Assembly: GCA_963772955.1 (NCBI GenBank)
Contig: CAVYZF010000009.1
Span: 1,550,001-1,614,000, forward strand
DNA length: 64,000 nt
Source of the DNA: Gp6-AA40 sp963772955
GTDB lineage: Bacteria; Acidobacteriota; Vicinamibacteria; Vicinamibacterales; UBA2999
Reading direction: 5' to 3'
Part shown: piece after piece, positions 18,111 to 26,302 of the stretch
Numbering within the stretch: position 1 is the first letter of the stretch
Layout: each line of letters opens with the position of its first letter
Made by a program: the position numbers and the translations under genes
The notes under the pieces: model-generated
Told to the model about the DNA's origin: nothing
Databases searched by the model: none
Seen by the model: only the letters and a program-made list of their open reading frames with translations

Positions 18111-19321
18111 GGGATCGTTTCCTCGCCAATAGCGAACCGGGCTTCGATCGCAGCAACGAGCGCCTCGAGACGGAGCTCGAGCGCCGCACGCCGCACGTCG
18201 CTGTGCACGCGCTCGGCGTCGATGAGCCTCAGCACATCAGTAGAGCCTTCTTGAAAGGACGCGCGCGCAGCGTTCCGGACCACGTCCGCGGGCTCGAGCA
18301 GTTCTCGCGCCGCACGACTCGAGCGATTCGACAGTGCCTGCGCCGTCGCGATGAGGGCCGCGGCGTCGGAGGCGAGCCGGCTGGCAAGCGCATCACGTTC
18401 CACTGCCGCTGCCCGTGCCTCACCGCCGGCCCTGGCCGATGCGCTGCCGTTGGAATCGAACAGTGGAACCGACATCGTCACCCCGGCCACGGCTGTGTCG
18501 AATCCGGCGGTGCGCTTGTAGCCCGCCGTGACCACGGGATCCGGGATGCGCCGTGCGCGCTCGAGTGCCGCAATCTGCTGCGAGCGCTGCACACGCGCCG
18601 TCGCTAGCCGCAACTCCGGATGACGCGCCACGGCACTCGTGAGGGTCGCGGTGTCGAGACTCGGCGGCGCGATCGGTGGAGGCTCGACCAGCTGGGACGC
18701 CTCGATGGGAGCCGAGGCCCCGATGACGTAGGTCAGCGAGCTGAGGCTCCGCTGCAGATCGACGGCAGCCCGCAAAATGTCGATGTCCATGCGAGCCGAC
18801 TCCGTTTCGAATTTCAGGAGATCGGCTTCGGCCGCCATGCCTTCGTTCACCCGGCGGCGCATCGTGTCGATGAGTGCCGTGAGACTCTCGCGATTGGTCG
18901 TGAGCGTCTCGAGCAAGCCGCGGGCCTTGAGGCCCTGGATGTAGAGGTGGGTCGTGCGCAAGGCGATCTGCCAGTCAGTAGTCTGAAGGCCCGCTCGCGC
19001 CACATCGAGCTCGGCGCCGGCGATGTCGAGTCGGAGGCCCCGCTTGCCTCCAAGCTCGAACGGTTGGCTGACGACTGCGAAGACGTCGTTGGGGAGTGTG
19101 GAGCGCCCGCCGAGGCTGAAGTTCTCGACTCTAACGTCGATGAGCGGGTTGAGTAACCGGCCGGCAAGTGCCTCGGCTTCGCCAAGGCCCTGGACCAGCG
19201 TCTGCGGAGCGCCTCGGAGCGGTGATGTCGTTCGTGCCTGCGTGACCGCCTGTGCCAGCGTCAGCTGTGGTGGGGGGCTGGCCGCCAGGAGACTCGAGGC
19301 AAGGGCAAGGACCACAAGCAT
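18107..19321 (-). CDS. czcC: Outer-membrane efflux channel, TolC/CzcC type
   Basis: A 404-residue intact outer-membrane factor. A signal peptide (MLVVLALASSLLAASPP) precedes two repeated halves typical of TolC-fold channels, with long helices rich in Ala, Arg and Glu (TESARMDIDILRAAVDLQ; LATARVQRSQQIAALERARR) and PLFDSNGSASARAGGEARAA in the second half. It is the first gene of the minus-strand czcCBA-regulator-sensor operon and overlaps czcB by four bases. Unlike the next four genes it has no frame break. The metal specificity is taken from the czcA motif, not from this protein. Confidence 0.9.
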   Translation of the reverse strand: MLVVLALASSLLAASPPPQLTLAQAVTQARTTSPLRGAPQTLVQGLGEAEALAGRLLNPLIDVRVENFSLGGRSTLPNDVFAVVSQPFELGGKRGLRLDIAGAELDVARAGLQTTDWQIALRTTHLYIQGLKARGLLETLTTNRESLTALIDTMRRRVNEGMAAEADLLKFETESARMDIDILRAAVDLQRSLSSLTYVIGASAPIEASQLVEPPPIAPPSLDTATLTSAVARHPELRLATARVQRSQQIAALERARRIPDPVVTAGYKRTAGFDTAVAGVTMSVPLFDSNGSASARAGGEARAAAVERDALASRLASDAAALIATAQALSNRSSRAARELLEPADVVRNAARASFQEGSTDVLRLIDAERVHSDVRRAALELRLEALVAAIEARFAIGEETIP

Positions 19322-19394
19322 GGTCTCACCTTAGCGAACCGAGATGAGACCAGCATGAGAGTGGCCCAGCATACGCCTCCGACTCCTTCCCGAC

Positions 19395-20717
19395 TTAGTG
19401 TTCCAGGACAAGCAGTCCCGCCGAGACTGCGGCCAGAATCCAGAGTGCGGGCGTGACCTCGCGTGCGCGTCCGACGACGGTGTAGAGCAGCGCGTGGAGC
19501 AGGAATCCCCAGAGGATGCCCTGTGAGATCGAGAGCGTCAGCGGAATCAGGACGATCGTGACGAAGGCGGGGAGCCCGTCTTCGAGCGCCGTGAAGTCGA
19601 TCGTCGTCACGGTCTGAAACATCGCCAGGCCCACGAGCACGAGCACGGCGGCGGTTGCGTAGCCCGGTACCGCTGCCGCGAGCGGCGCGACGAACAGGCA
19701 CGGAAGGAAGCACATCGCCGTCACGATAGAGGCGCGTCCGGTTCGAGCGCCCATGCGAATGCCCGCGATGCTTTCGACATACGCCGTTCCCGGTGATGTG
19801 CCGACGAGCCCCGCGCCGAATGTCGCGCACGCATCGACGATCAGTCCGCGCCGGAGATTGATTGGTCTGCCGTCGCGATCGAGCAGGCCCGCCGCGCTCG
19901 CGACGCCCATGAACGTTGACAGCGAGTCGAAGAGGTCCGTGATGAGAATCGTGACCATTGCGGGCACGAGCGCAAGGCGCAACGCGCCGAGGATGTCGAG
20001 TGTGAGAAACACCGACGAGAAGTCTGGTGCGCTGACGATGTGCCCTGGTGGTGTCGCGTAACCCAGCGCCCAGGCGGCGGCCGTCACGGCAAAGATCGCC
20101 GAGAGGAACGCGAGCGGATTCTGCCGTCGCATGAGCGCGGCGGCGATGAGCACGCCTGCCAGCAGGAACACGCCACGGTGATCCAGCGTGCCGAGCCGAA
20201 GCAGCGTTGCCGGGTCGGATTCAATCAACCCCGCGTTGCGTAGTCCGATCAGCGTCAGGAGCAGGCCGATTCCCGCAGCCGTCGCCAGTCGCAGTCCCGC
20301 GGGAATGGCCATCGCGATCTGCTCGCGGAGTGGCGTGGCAGACACGACGAGGAAGAGCACGCCCGCCCAGAACACAATCCCGAGCGCCGTCGGCCACGGC
20401 ACCTGCTGCTGCAGCACGATCGTGAACGTGAAGAATGCGTTGAGCCCCATGCCTGGCGCGACGGCGAATGGGAGTCGCGCGTAGAGTCCCATCAGCAGCG
20501 TCATCGAGCACGCCAGGAGTACGGTGGCCGTCAGCACGCCCGAGAACGCCATCCCGGTACCCGGCGACGCGAGGATGCCCGGATTCACGACGACGATGTA
20601 CGCCATCGTGAAGAAGGTGGTGATGCCGCCGATGATGTCGCCGGCCAGGGTCGGTTGGTGGATGGTGGTGGGCGGTTGGTGGATGTTCGCTGTTCGTGGT
20701 ACGGCTGGGTTCAGCAT
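19395..20717 (-). CDS. NCS2/AzgA-type purine or uracil permease with repeat-encoded N-terminus
   Basis: A 440-residue membrane protein with 12-14 hydrophobic segments. Family landmarks are GGITTFFTMAYIVVVNPGIL, APGMGLNAFFTF, ITDLFDSLSTFMGVASAAGL and GTSPGTAYVESIAGI, as in the AzgA hypoxanthine/guanine branch. It should import nucleobases with protons. The first 25 residues (NIHQPPTTIHQPT and neighbours) are encoded by a heptanucleotide repeat that continues upstream. They are unlike any family member and may be untranslated if a start codon nearer to LAGDIIGG is used; no better ATG is visible there. The flavoprotein gene diverges from it across the repeat. Confidence 0.9.
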   Translation of the reverse strand: MLNPAVPRTANIHQPPTTIHQPTLAGDIIGGITTFFTMAYIVVVNPGILASPGTGMAFSGVLTATVLLACSMTLLMGLYARLPFAVAPGMGLNAFFTFTIVLQQQVPWPTALGIVFWAGVLFLVVSATPLREQIAMAIPAGLRLATAAGIGLLLTLIGLRNAGLIESDPATLLRLGTLDHRGVFLLAGVLIAAALMRRQNPLAFLSAIFAVTAAAWALGYATPPGHIVSAPDFSSVFLTLDILGALRLALVPAMVTILITDLFDSLSTFMGVASAAGLLDRDGRPINLRRGLIVDACATFGAGLVGTSPGTAYVESIAGIRMGARTGRASIVTAMCFLPCLFVAPLAAAVPGYATAAVLVLVGLAMFQTVTTIDFTALEDGLPAFVTIVLIPLTLSISQGILWGFLLHALLYTVVGRAREVTPALWILAAVSAGLLVLEH

Positions 20718-20836
20718 CTCGGGTATTCTCGACTCTCAACCCCCAAATCCCAACTCCCAATGTGAACCGTGAACTGTGAACTGTGAACCGTGATTTGTGA
20801 ACATCCACTAACCACCATCCACCAACCACCATCCAA
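20640..20836. repeat. Compound heptanucleotide repeat between divergent genes, reaching into a coding start
   Basis: Runs of period 7 with changing motif: GGTTGGT/GGATGGT near 20650-20690, CTCAACC/CCCAAAT/CCCAACT near 20735-20760, GTGAACC/GTGAACT (five copies) near 20760-20800, then CCACTAA/CCACCAT/CCACCAA to 20834. The first and last runs are reverse complements of each other, so the whole region can fold into a long hairpin. The left part lies inside the permease reading frame and encodes its first residues. Confidence 0.85.
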
Positions 20837-22077
20837 GTGACAGCGATCGTGGTAGGCGCAGGTGCAGCGGGTCTCGCGACAGCGATCTTCGCGAAGCGGG
20901 CCGCGCCGGATCTGGATGTGCGCTGTCTCGATGGCGCGACGAAGATCGGCGCGAAGATCCTGGTGAGTGGCGGATCGCGATGCAACGTCACGAATCGAGT
21001 TGTGACCGAGCGCGACTTCTGGGGTGGCTCTTCTCGCAGTGTCCGACATGTCCTGCGGGCGTTTCCCGCCGATCGCGCAGCGGCGTTTTTCGAGTCGCTC
21101 GGCGTCCCACTGCACGAAGAGGAGGACGGCAAGCTGTTTCCTGACACCAATCGATCTCGAACGGTGCTCGATGCGCTGCTTGCCGAAGCGAGTCGCGTGG
21201 GCGTGGCCATCGAGACCGGCCGGCGTGTGAGCGCGATCGTCCGCGAGGGCGACAGGCTTCGTCGTTGAAACCGCAGACGGCGCGCGCGTCGATGCGCAGC
21301 GCGTGGCGCTTGCGACTGGTGGACGTTCGCTCCCGAGGACCGGGAGCGACGGCTTCGGATACGAGCTTGCGCGCGCGCTCGGGCACACGTGCGTCGAGAC
21401 GACACCGGCGCTGGCGCCGCTCGTGCTCGATGGCCATCGACACACCGCGCTTGCAGGAGTTGCCCATGACGTGACGTTGAGCCTGCGTGTGGGCGGCTCG
21501 GTCGCGGCGCGCATCGAAGGGTCGATGCTGTGGACGCACTTTGGGATCAGCGGGCCCGCCGCCCTGAACATGTCGCGCCACTGGCATCGCGCGCGGCTCG
21601 CCGGAGAACCGGCTGACGTTCGACTGAGTGTGTGTCCGGGGGAGACGTTCGAGTCGCTGGAGGAGTGGTGGCTCGATCAGGAGCGCACGCGCCCGCGGGC
21701 GCAGATTTCGACCGTGCTCGCTACGCGACTGCCTGCAGCAGTAGCCCAGGCATGGATCGCGTTCCGCACGAATCGATCCGGCAACGACCCTGGCGCATCT
21801 GTCGAAGACCGATCGACGAACGCTCACACACGCACTGCTCGACACATCTCTCGCCGTCGTTGAGAGTCGCGGCTACTCCTACGCCGAGGTCACGGCTGGT
21901 GGCGTTCCGCTCGACGAGATCGATCCGGCGACGATGCAGTCGCGTGTGTGTTCAGGGCTGTTTCTCGTCGGCGAGATTCTCGACGTCGATGGACGCTTGG
22001 GCGGCTTCAACTTTCAGTGGGCGTGGTCATCGGGCTGGGTCGCGGGCCACGCGATTGCGAAAGCGAGTCGCGCATGA
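20837..22077 (+). CDS. HI0933/YhiN-type FAD-dependent flavoprotein (frame-disrupted)
   Basis: A predicted NAD(P)/FAD-dependent oxidoreductase of the BaiN/HI0933 family, about 410 residues after correction. The GTG start opens directly into the Rossmann motif AIVVGAGAAGLATAIFAKR, followed by ILVSGGSRCNVTN, the typical family signature, and EDGKLFPDT. Near the end, GFNFQWAWSSGWVAGHAIAKA matches the family C-terminus (FAD contact). Breaks lie near 21,256 and 21,775, each cured by one base. The stop overlaps the following methyltransferase start (ATGA at 22074-22077). The physiological substrate of the family is unclear. Confidence 0.85.
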
Positions 22078-22583
22078 ACGATCCCAGTCCGTGGCTCACG
22101 AGCCATCGCCTTCTGTTGCCCGCTGCGGGTCACGCCCTCGATCTCGCCAGCGGATCCGGTCGTAACGCGATCTGGCTTGCCGAACAGGGATTCCAGACGC
22201 TGGCCGTCGATCGAAGCACGACGGCGCTCGAGGCGTTGAATGAAGAAGCGACGCTGCGACGGCTCCCGCTTCGAACACACGTTGTCGATCTCGAAGATGG
22301 TCAACCATTCATCGAGCCGGAGACATTCGACCTGATCGTCGTCGTGCACTACCTGCATCGCCCGTTGTTTCCGGCCCTGGTGAATGCGTTGCGCCCGGCA
22401 GGCGTGCTTGTCTACGAGACGTTCACGCACGCGCAGGCGGCGCGAGGCAGGCCGACGAATCCCGCGTTCCTGCTCGAGGCAGGTGAGTTGCTGACCCTCG
22501 TCGGTCCGCTCGAAGTGCTGTCGAGTCGGGAGGGCGATTTCGAAGGGAAGATGATCGCGAGTGTGGTGGCGGCGCGGCGCTAA
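22074..22583 (+). CDS. Class I SAM-dependent methyltransferase
   Basis: A 169-residue protein. Motif I is HALDLASGSGRNAIWLAEQG around residues 18-37, motif II is TLAVDRSTTALEAL, and motif IV is TFDLIVVVHYLHRPLF, the order expected for a Rossmann-fold methyltransferase of the TehB-like small group. The ATG overlaps the flavoprotein stop, so it is coupled. It ends tail-to-tail with the bactofilin gene, the two stop codons overlapping by a few bases. The substrate cannot be read; TehB-like proteins are linked to oxyanion or thiol methylation. Confidence 0.88.
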   Translation: MNDPSPWLTSHRLLLPAAGHALDLASGSGRNAIWLAEQGFQTLAVDRSTTALEALNEEATLRRLPLRTHVVDLEDGQPFIEPETFDLIVVVHYLHRPLFPALVNALRPAGVLVYETFTHAQAARGRPTNPAFLLEAGELLTLVGPLEVLSSREGDFEGKMIASVVAARR

Positions 22584-22939
22584 CGGGCGGTGCCAGACTT
22601 GTATTGCTCGACCCTCGCGGCGATCGTGCGGCGCCCCATATCCACGCGCCCATTGAACTGTGCGCCGTCCATGATGACCACCTGCGTCGCGCTGAGGTCA
22701 CCGGTGACGACTGCCGTGGCAGCGAGATCGATGCGCTGGCTAGCGGAGATGGCGCCTTGCACGGCGCCGTGGACGGTCACGCGCGCCGCCCGAATCGACG
22801 CCTCGACATGCGCGGGTTGCCCGACGGTGAGCGTCGCGTCGCGCACGTGGATGCTGCCGGTCAGCCGTCCTTCGAACGTGACGTCTTCGTCGCAGGTGAG
22901 GTCGCCGTCGAAGTTGATGGAAGTGCCGATGTGGGGCAT
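22580..22939 (-). CDS. Bactofilin (polymer-forming cytoskeletal protein)
   Basis: A 119-residue protein consisting almost wholly of a right-handed beta-helix with six-residue periodicity: FEGRLTGSIHVRDATLTVG, ASIRAARVTVHGAVQGAISA, VVTGDLSATQVVI. The start INFDGDLTCDEDVTFEG is typical for bactofilins. Short flanks suggest a cytosolic polymer without a membrane tail. The minus-strand promoter candidate TATACT lies about 42 bases upstream, overlapping the tRNA promoter on the other strand. Bactofilins scaffold cell shape or envelope proteins. Confidence 0.88.
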   Translation of the reverse strand: MPHIGTSINFDGDLTCDEDVTFEGRLTGSIHVRDATLTVGQPAHVEASIRAARVTVHGAVQGAISASQRIDLAATAVVTGDLSATQVVIMDGAQFNGRVDMGRRTIAARVEQYKSGTAR

Positions 22940-22978
22940 GAGTTCCTGAGATTCCGCTGGTGATCGGAGCGTAGAGGG

Positions 22979-23007
22979 TCAGTATACCCCGCGCCCCTGT
23001 ATACTGA
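22979..23007. promoter_or_regulatory. Palindromic divergent promoter between bactofilin and tRNA-Leu
   Basis: TCAGTATAC (22979-22987) and GTATACTGA (22999-23007) form a perfect 9-bp inverted repeat with an 11-base spacer. Each arm contains TATACT on its own outgoing strand. The right-hand TATACT ends 11 bases before the tRNA, a fitting -10 distance; the left-hand one faces bactofilin. No good -35 match is seen for either. Confidence 0.5.
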
Positions 23008-23016
23008 GTGTTCCTG

Positions 23017-23104
23017 GCCGGAGTGGTGAAACTGGCAGACGCGCCGGACTCAAAATCCGGTGGGCTTAACGCCCGTGTGGGTTCGATTCCCTCCTCCGGC
23101 ACCA
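23017..23104 (+). tRNA. tRNA-Leu (anticodon CAA), CCA encoded
   Basis: The acceptor arm GCCGGAG (23017-23023) pairs with CTCCGGC (23094-23100), followed by discriminator A and CCA. The anticodon stem CCGGA/TCCGG (23044-23048 and 23056-23060) frames the loop CTCAAAA with anticodon CAA at 23051-23053. The long variable arm (GGGCTTAACGCCC region) marks a class II tRNA, as expected for leucine, and GGTTCGATTCC is the T arm. The reading codon is UUG. Confidence 0.95.
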
Positions 23105-23196
23105 ACCTTCGCTCGCGTGCACAATGCTACCGAGCTACGGTTGGCACGCCATTGTCCCCAACGATTGAGTCCCTCCCGACAGGCTAAGATCCTCGC

Positions 23197-24811
23197 GTGA
23201 ACCCCGGCGTGACGATGCTCCAGCCGCGAGGCGGAAGTCAGACCTCGGCGCCCGGTCGCACGACCGGTGCGCTCTCACCGGAACTCCTCAGCCAATCCGC
23301 CAGCCGGCTCCGCACTCTCGCGCTGCTCTATGCCTTCACGTTCTTCATGGCGGCGATCTTCCCGAACCTGATGTCGCAGCAAGGGCGCGCGTTCTTCTTC
23401 GGCAATCCGGAAAACTGGGTACCGACTTTCGCCTCGATCGCGGTCGCGCTGGTTGTTGCAGGCTTCGCGATGAGCTCTCGCGTGCCGCTGTCAATCGTCA
23501 TGAACGTCGGCCTCGTCTTCGAAGTCGTGAGTTGCTACGGCATCGCGCTTGCTGAGTACCTCGAGCCGACGCGCCTCAATTTCAATGGGTGGATCGGTCT
23601 GTCGTGGGTCGCTGTGTGGGCACCGCTCTTTACGGTCGTCATCCCGACGCGCCCTCTCAAGGCCACGCTCTTCACGTCGTTCTGTCGTTGACATCTGTGC
23701 CGGTGATGATCGCGTTCATGGTCCTGACGCGGCGGACGACGTTCAATCCGACGCGCCGACGACGTTCTTCTTCTGGATGGTGCTCCCGTACCTGCTCATC
23801 ACCATCATGGCGCTACGTCGGCGCGCGCGTCGTCTACTCGCTCGGCAAAGCACGTGACGGAAGCGCGCGAGCTCGGGAGCTATCGTCTGGTCGAGCGCCT
23901 CGGGCAGGGCGGCATGGGCGAGGTGTGGAAGGCGAAGCATCGCCTGCTCGCACGTCCCGCGGCTGTGAAGCTCATTCGAGCGTCGAACGTCGCGAATGCG
24001 AATTCAGACGACGTCGTCCGCAGATTCGAGCGTGAAGCGCAGGTGACAGCCGGCCTCTCGTCGCCGCACACGGTGCAGCTCTTCGACTTCGGCGTGGCCG
24101 ACGATGGAAGCTTCTACTACGTGATGGAGCTGCTGGAGGGCCTCGATTTCGAGAGGTTCGTGCAGCGCTACGGCCCGATGCGGGCGGAACGCGTGATCTA
24201 CCTCCTTCGTCAGGTGTGCCATTCACTGGCCGAGGCGGAGTCGTATGGATTGGTGCATCGCGACATCAAGCCGGCGAACTTGTTTCTCTGCCGGTATGGC
24301 GGTGAACACGACTTCGTGAAGGTGCTGGATTTCGGCATCGCCAAGGCGGCGCCCGACATGCTGGAGACCGGAGCGATCGGGCTCACGCAGGACAACATGC
24401 TCCAGGGCACGCCTGCCTACATCGCCCCTGAACAGGTGCTCAACACCTCGCGAGTCGATGGCCGCGCGGACATTTACGCGACGGGATGCGTCGGCTACTA
24501 CCTGCTGACGGGACGACCGGTGTTCACGGGCAAGTCGCCGATGGAGATCGTGGTCCATCACACCACACGCCGCCGACGGCGCCGTCGAGAGGGCTCGGAA
24601 CTCCCGATCCCGCCCGCGCTCGATCGGGTGATCCTCGATTGCCTCGCTAAGGATCCTGCCAAACGGCCGCAGTCGGCGCGCGAGCTCTCGCAAAAGACTT
24701 GTCGAAGTGGACGGCTTCTCGCCGTGGACCGAGGACCGCGCCCATGAGTGGTGGGACACCCATCGTCCAGCTCAGAAGAGTCCGCTGGTTGTCACGGCGG
24801 AAGCCACGTAG
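23197..24811 (+). CDS. Membrane-anchored Ser/Thr protein kinase (frame-disrupted)
   Basis: After correction about 535 residues. The first 220 residues hold six hydrophobic segments (such as LALLYAFTFFMAAIFPNLM and VPVMIAFMVLTRRTT). A Hanks-type kinase follows: glycine loop LGQGGMGEVWKAKH, Lys in AAVKLIRAS, catalytic loop HRDIKPANL, DFGIAKAA and APEQVLN. The tail DGFSPWTEDRAHEWWDTHRP is that of acidobacterial kinases. A membrane domain ahead of the kinase is the reverse of the common layout, in which the sensor lies C-terminal. Breaks lie near 23,684, 23,757, 23,812, 23,852 and 24,694. The stop at 24,811 is read from the corrected frame. Confidence 0.8.
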
Positions 24812-24847
24812 CGCGTTCGCGCGTCCATTCGATATCATCCGAAATCT

Positions 24848-25594
24848 ATGCGCATACTCGTCGAACTCGCGTCGGTCATCTTTCTCGTTTCATTCGTGGC
24901 GATCGTGGTGCTTGGCAGCGAACAGGTGGTCAACGGTCAGGCCGCAACCAGGAGCGTGTGGGACGGCGTATTCACGGCCGCGCAGGCGGAACGTGGCCGA
25001 GGCTTCTACCTCGCCAATTGCTCGGAGTGCCATGGCGCCACGCTCGAGGGCGGCGAGAAGCAGGCGCTGAAGGGCGACCGGTTCTGGTCCGACTGGCAGG
25101 AGACGACGGTCGACTACATGCTCGGCCGCATCAGCAAGAACATGCCGTTCTCGGAGGACGGATCCCTGGCGGGCACGCTCGGCACTCCAACCTACGTCGA
25201 CATCGTCGCGCACATCCTCAACTCGAACGGTTTGCCAACGGGTTCGAGTGAGATGACCGCCGTGTCGAGCGTGGGCGTTCAGATCGTCAAGAAAGGCGGG
25301 CCCAGCGAGTTGCCGGCGAATGCCTTTGCTCACATCGTCGGATGTCTCGCCAAGAGTGAAGGGCGCGACTGGAAGCTGACGATGGGCTCGCGTCCGGCGC
25401 GTGTGTTCGAGAGCCAGTCGCCCGACGTCAACGCGCCGCTCGGCGACCGAGATTTCACGCTGAAGTTCGTGCTCACGTCGCTCGACAAGTACGTCGGCTA
25501 TCGCATGTCGGTTCGCGCGACGCTGATGGGCGAGGGAGGACGCGACGGGCTGAACGTCCGCGGCATCTCGCCGGTCAACGCGACCTGTCAGTAG
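24848..25594 (+). CDS. Secreted mono-heme cytochrome c family protein
   Basis: A 248-residue exported protein. A signal anchor (LVELASVIFLVSFVAIVVLG) is followed by a cytochrome c domain with C58-S-E-C-H62 and a candidate axial Met in ISKNMPFSEDG. The pattern FLANCSECHG-like start and DIVAHILNSNGLP end are the same as in the N-terminal domain of the PQQ dehydrogenase at 508, so both belong to one cytochrome subfamily. The C-terminal 110 residues (GCLAKSEGRDWKLTMGSRPAR onward) form an extra beta-rich domain of unknown role. It probably donates or accepts electrons in the periplasm. Confidence 0.85.
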   Translation: MRILVELASVIFLVSFVAIVVLGSEQVVNGQAATRSVWDGVFTAAQAERGRGFYLANCSECHGATLEGGEKQALKGDRFWSDWQETTVDYMLGRISKNMPFSEDGSLAGTLGTPTYVDIVAHILNSNGLPTGSSEMTAVSSVGVQIVKKGGPSELPANAFAHIVGCLAKSEGRDWKLTMGSRPARVFESQSPDVNAPLGDRDFTLKFVLTSLDKYVGYRMSVRATLMGEGGRDGLNVRGISPVNATCQ

Positions 25595-25598
25595 CGAT

Positions 25599-26116
25599 TC
25601 AGGTCGGTCGGAAGAGTTCTGCGATCGAGAGCGAGAATCCCGGAATCAGCGGAGTCGTCAGCGCATCTCGATCTGCTGCGGACAGAGCCGTGCGCGCATC
25701 GAGTGTGCTTCCGTCACGGCGATACACCGTGAGCCGACTCCGATCGGGATCGACGATCCAATACTCACGCACGCTCTCGAGGATCCGACGATCGCCGGAG
25801 CTCCTTGAATGTTTGCCTCCGTCATGATGTCGGTCTGGTCGCCGGCGATGAACACAAGATCCGGTTCCACGACGTCGTGAACCGCGAAGACCACGTCGAC
25901 CGGTGAGAGGAAGACTCGGCCAACGCCGGGATGGCTCGCCAGAACGTTTCCGATCGCCAGATGCAACCGGCCCACCAGATCCTGGTGGCGCAGGTTCGGC
26001 GCCGCGGTCACGTAGTGGACCCCGTCGATGATTTCGTGCCGGAGTCCGTCGCCTTCCGGGAAGAGCAGGAAATCGTCGTAGGTGAGGCGTCGCTCCGCGT
26101 GAGTAGCTGAAACCAT
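25599..26116 (-). pseudogene. Uma2-family (DUF820) endonuclease-like gene with internal loss
   Basis: The start MVSATHAERRLTYDDFLLFP and the middle HEIIDGVHYVTAAPNLRHQDL, SPVDVVFAVHDVVEPDLVFI are clear Uma2/PD-(D/E)xK features. After GAPAIV the sequence jumps to LESVREYWIVDPDRSRLTVYRRDG in another frame. The segment normally between them (the EVLSPST stretch with a conserved Glu of the nuclease core and a following helix, about 20 residues) is absent, which one-base indels cannot explain. AGGAG seven bases before the ATG at 26116 fixes the start. Uma2 genes are often mobile orphan genes; this copy is probably inactive. Confidence 0.7.
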
Positions 26117-26302
26117 CGGATCGCTCCTGTCCACGCCTGCATTCTATCGTCGTCCCGATGACCAGGTGCGAAGCGCGTGCCGGCAGAGATTCCTCGAAAA
26201 TCGCGACAGCCCCCAGGCTATGTGCGCAGAAACGGCGGCCCGCCTGGCGCAACGGAATCGCAGATAATCAAGCCCAGCGCGTCACCACACTTGGAGATGA
26301 AG

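Noticed and set aside
20640..20836. CRISPR array
   Set aside because: Period is 7 bases with degenerate words and no unique spacers; no cas genes in the window.
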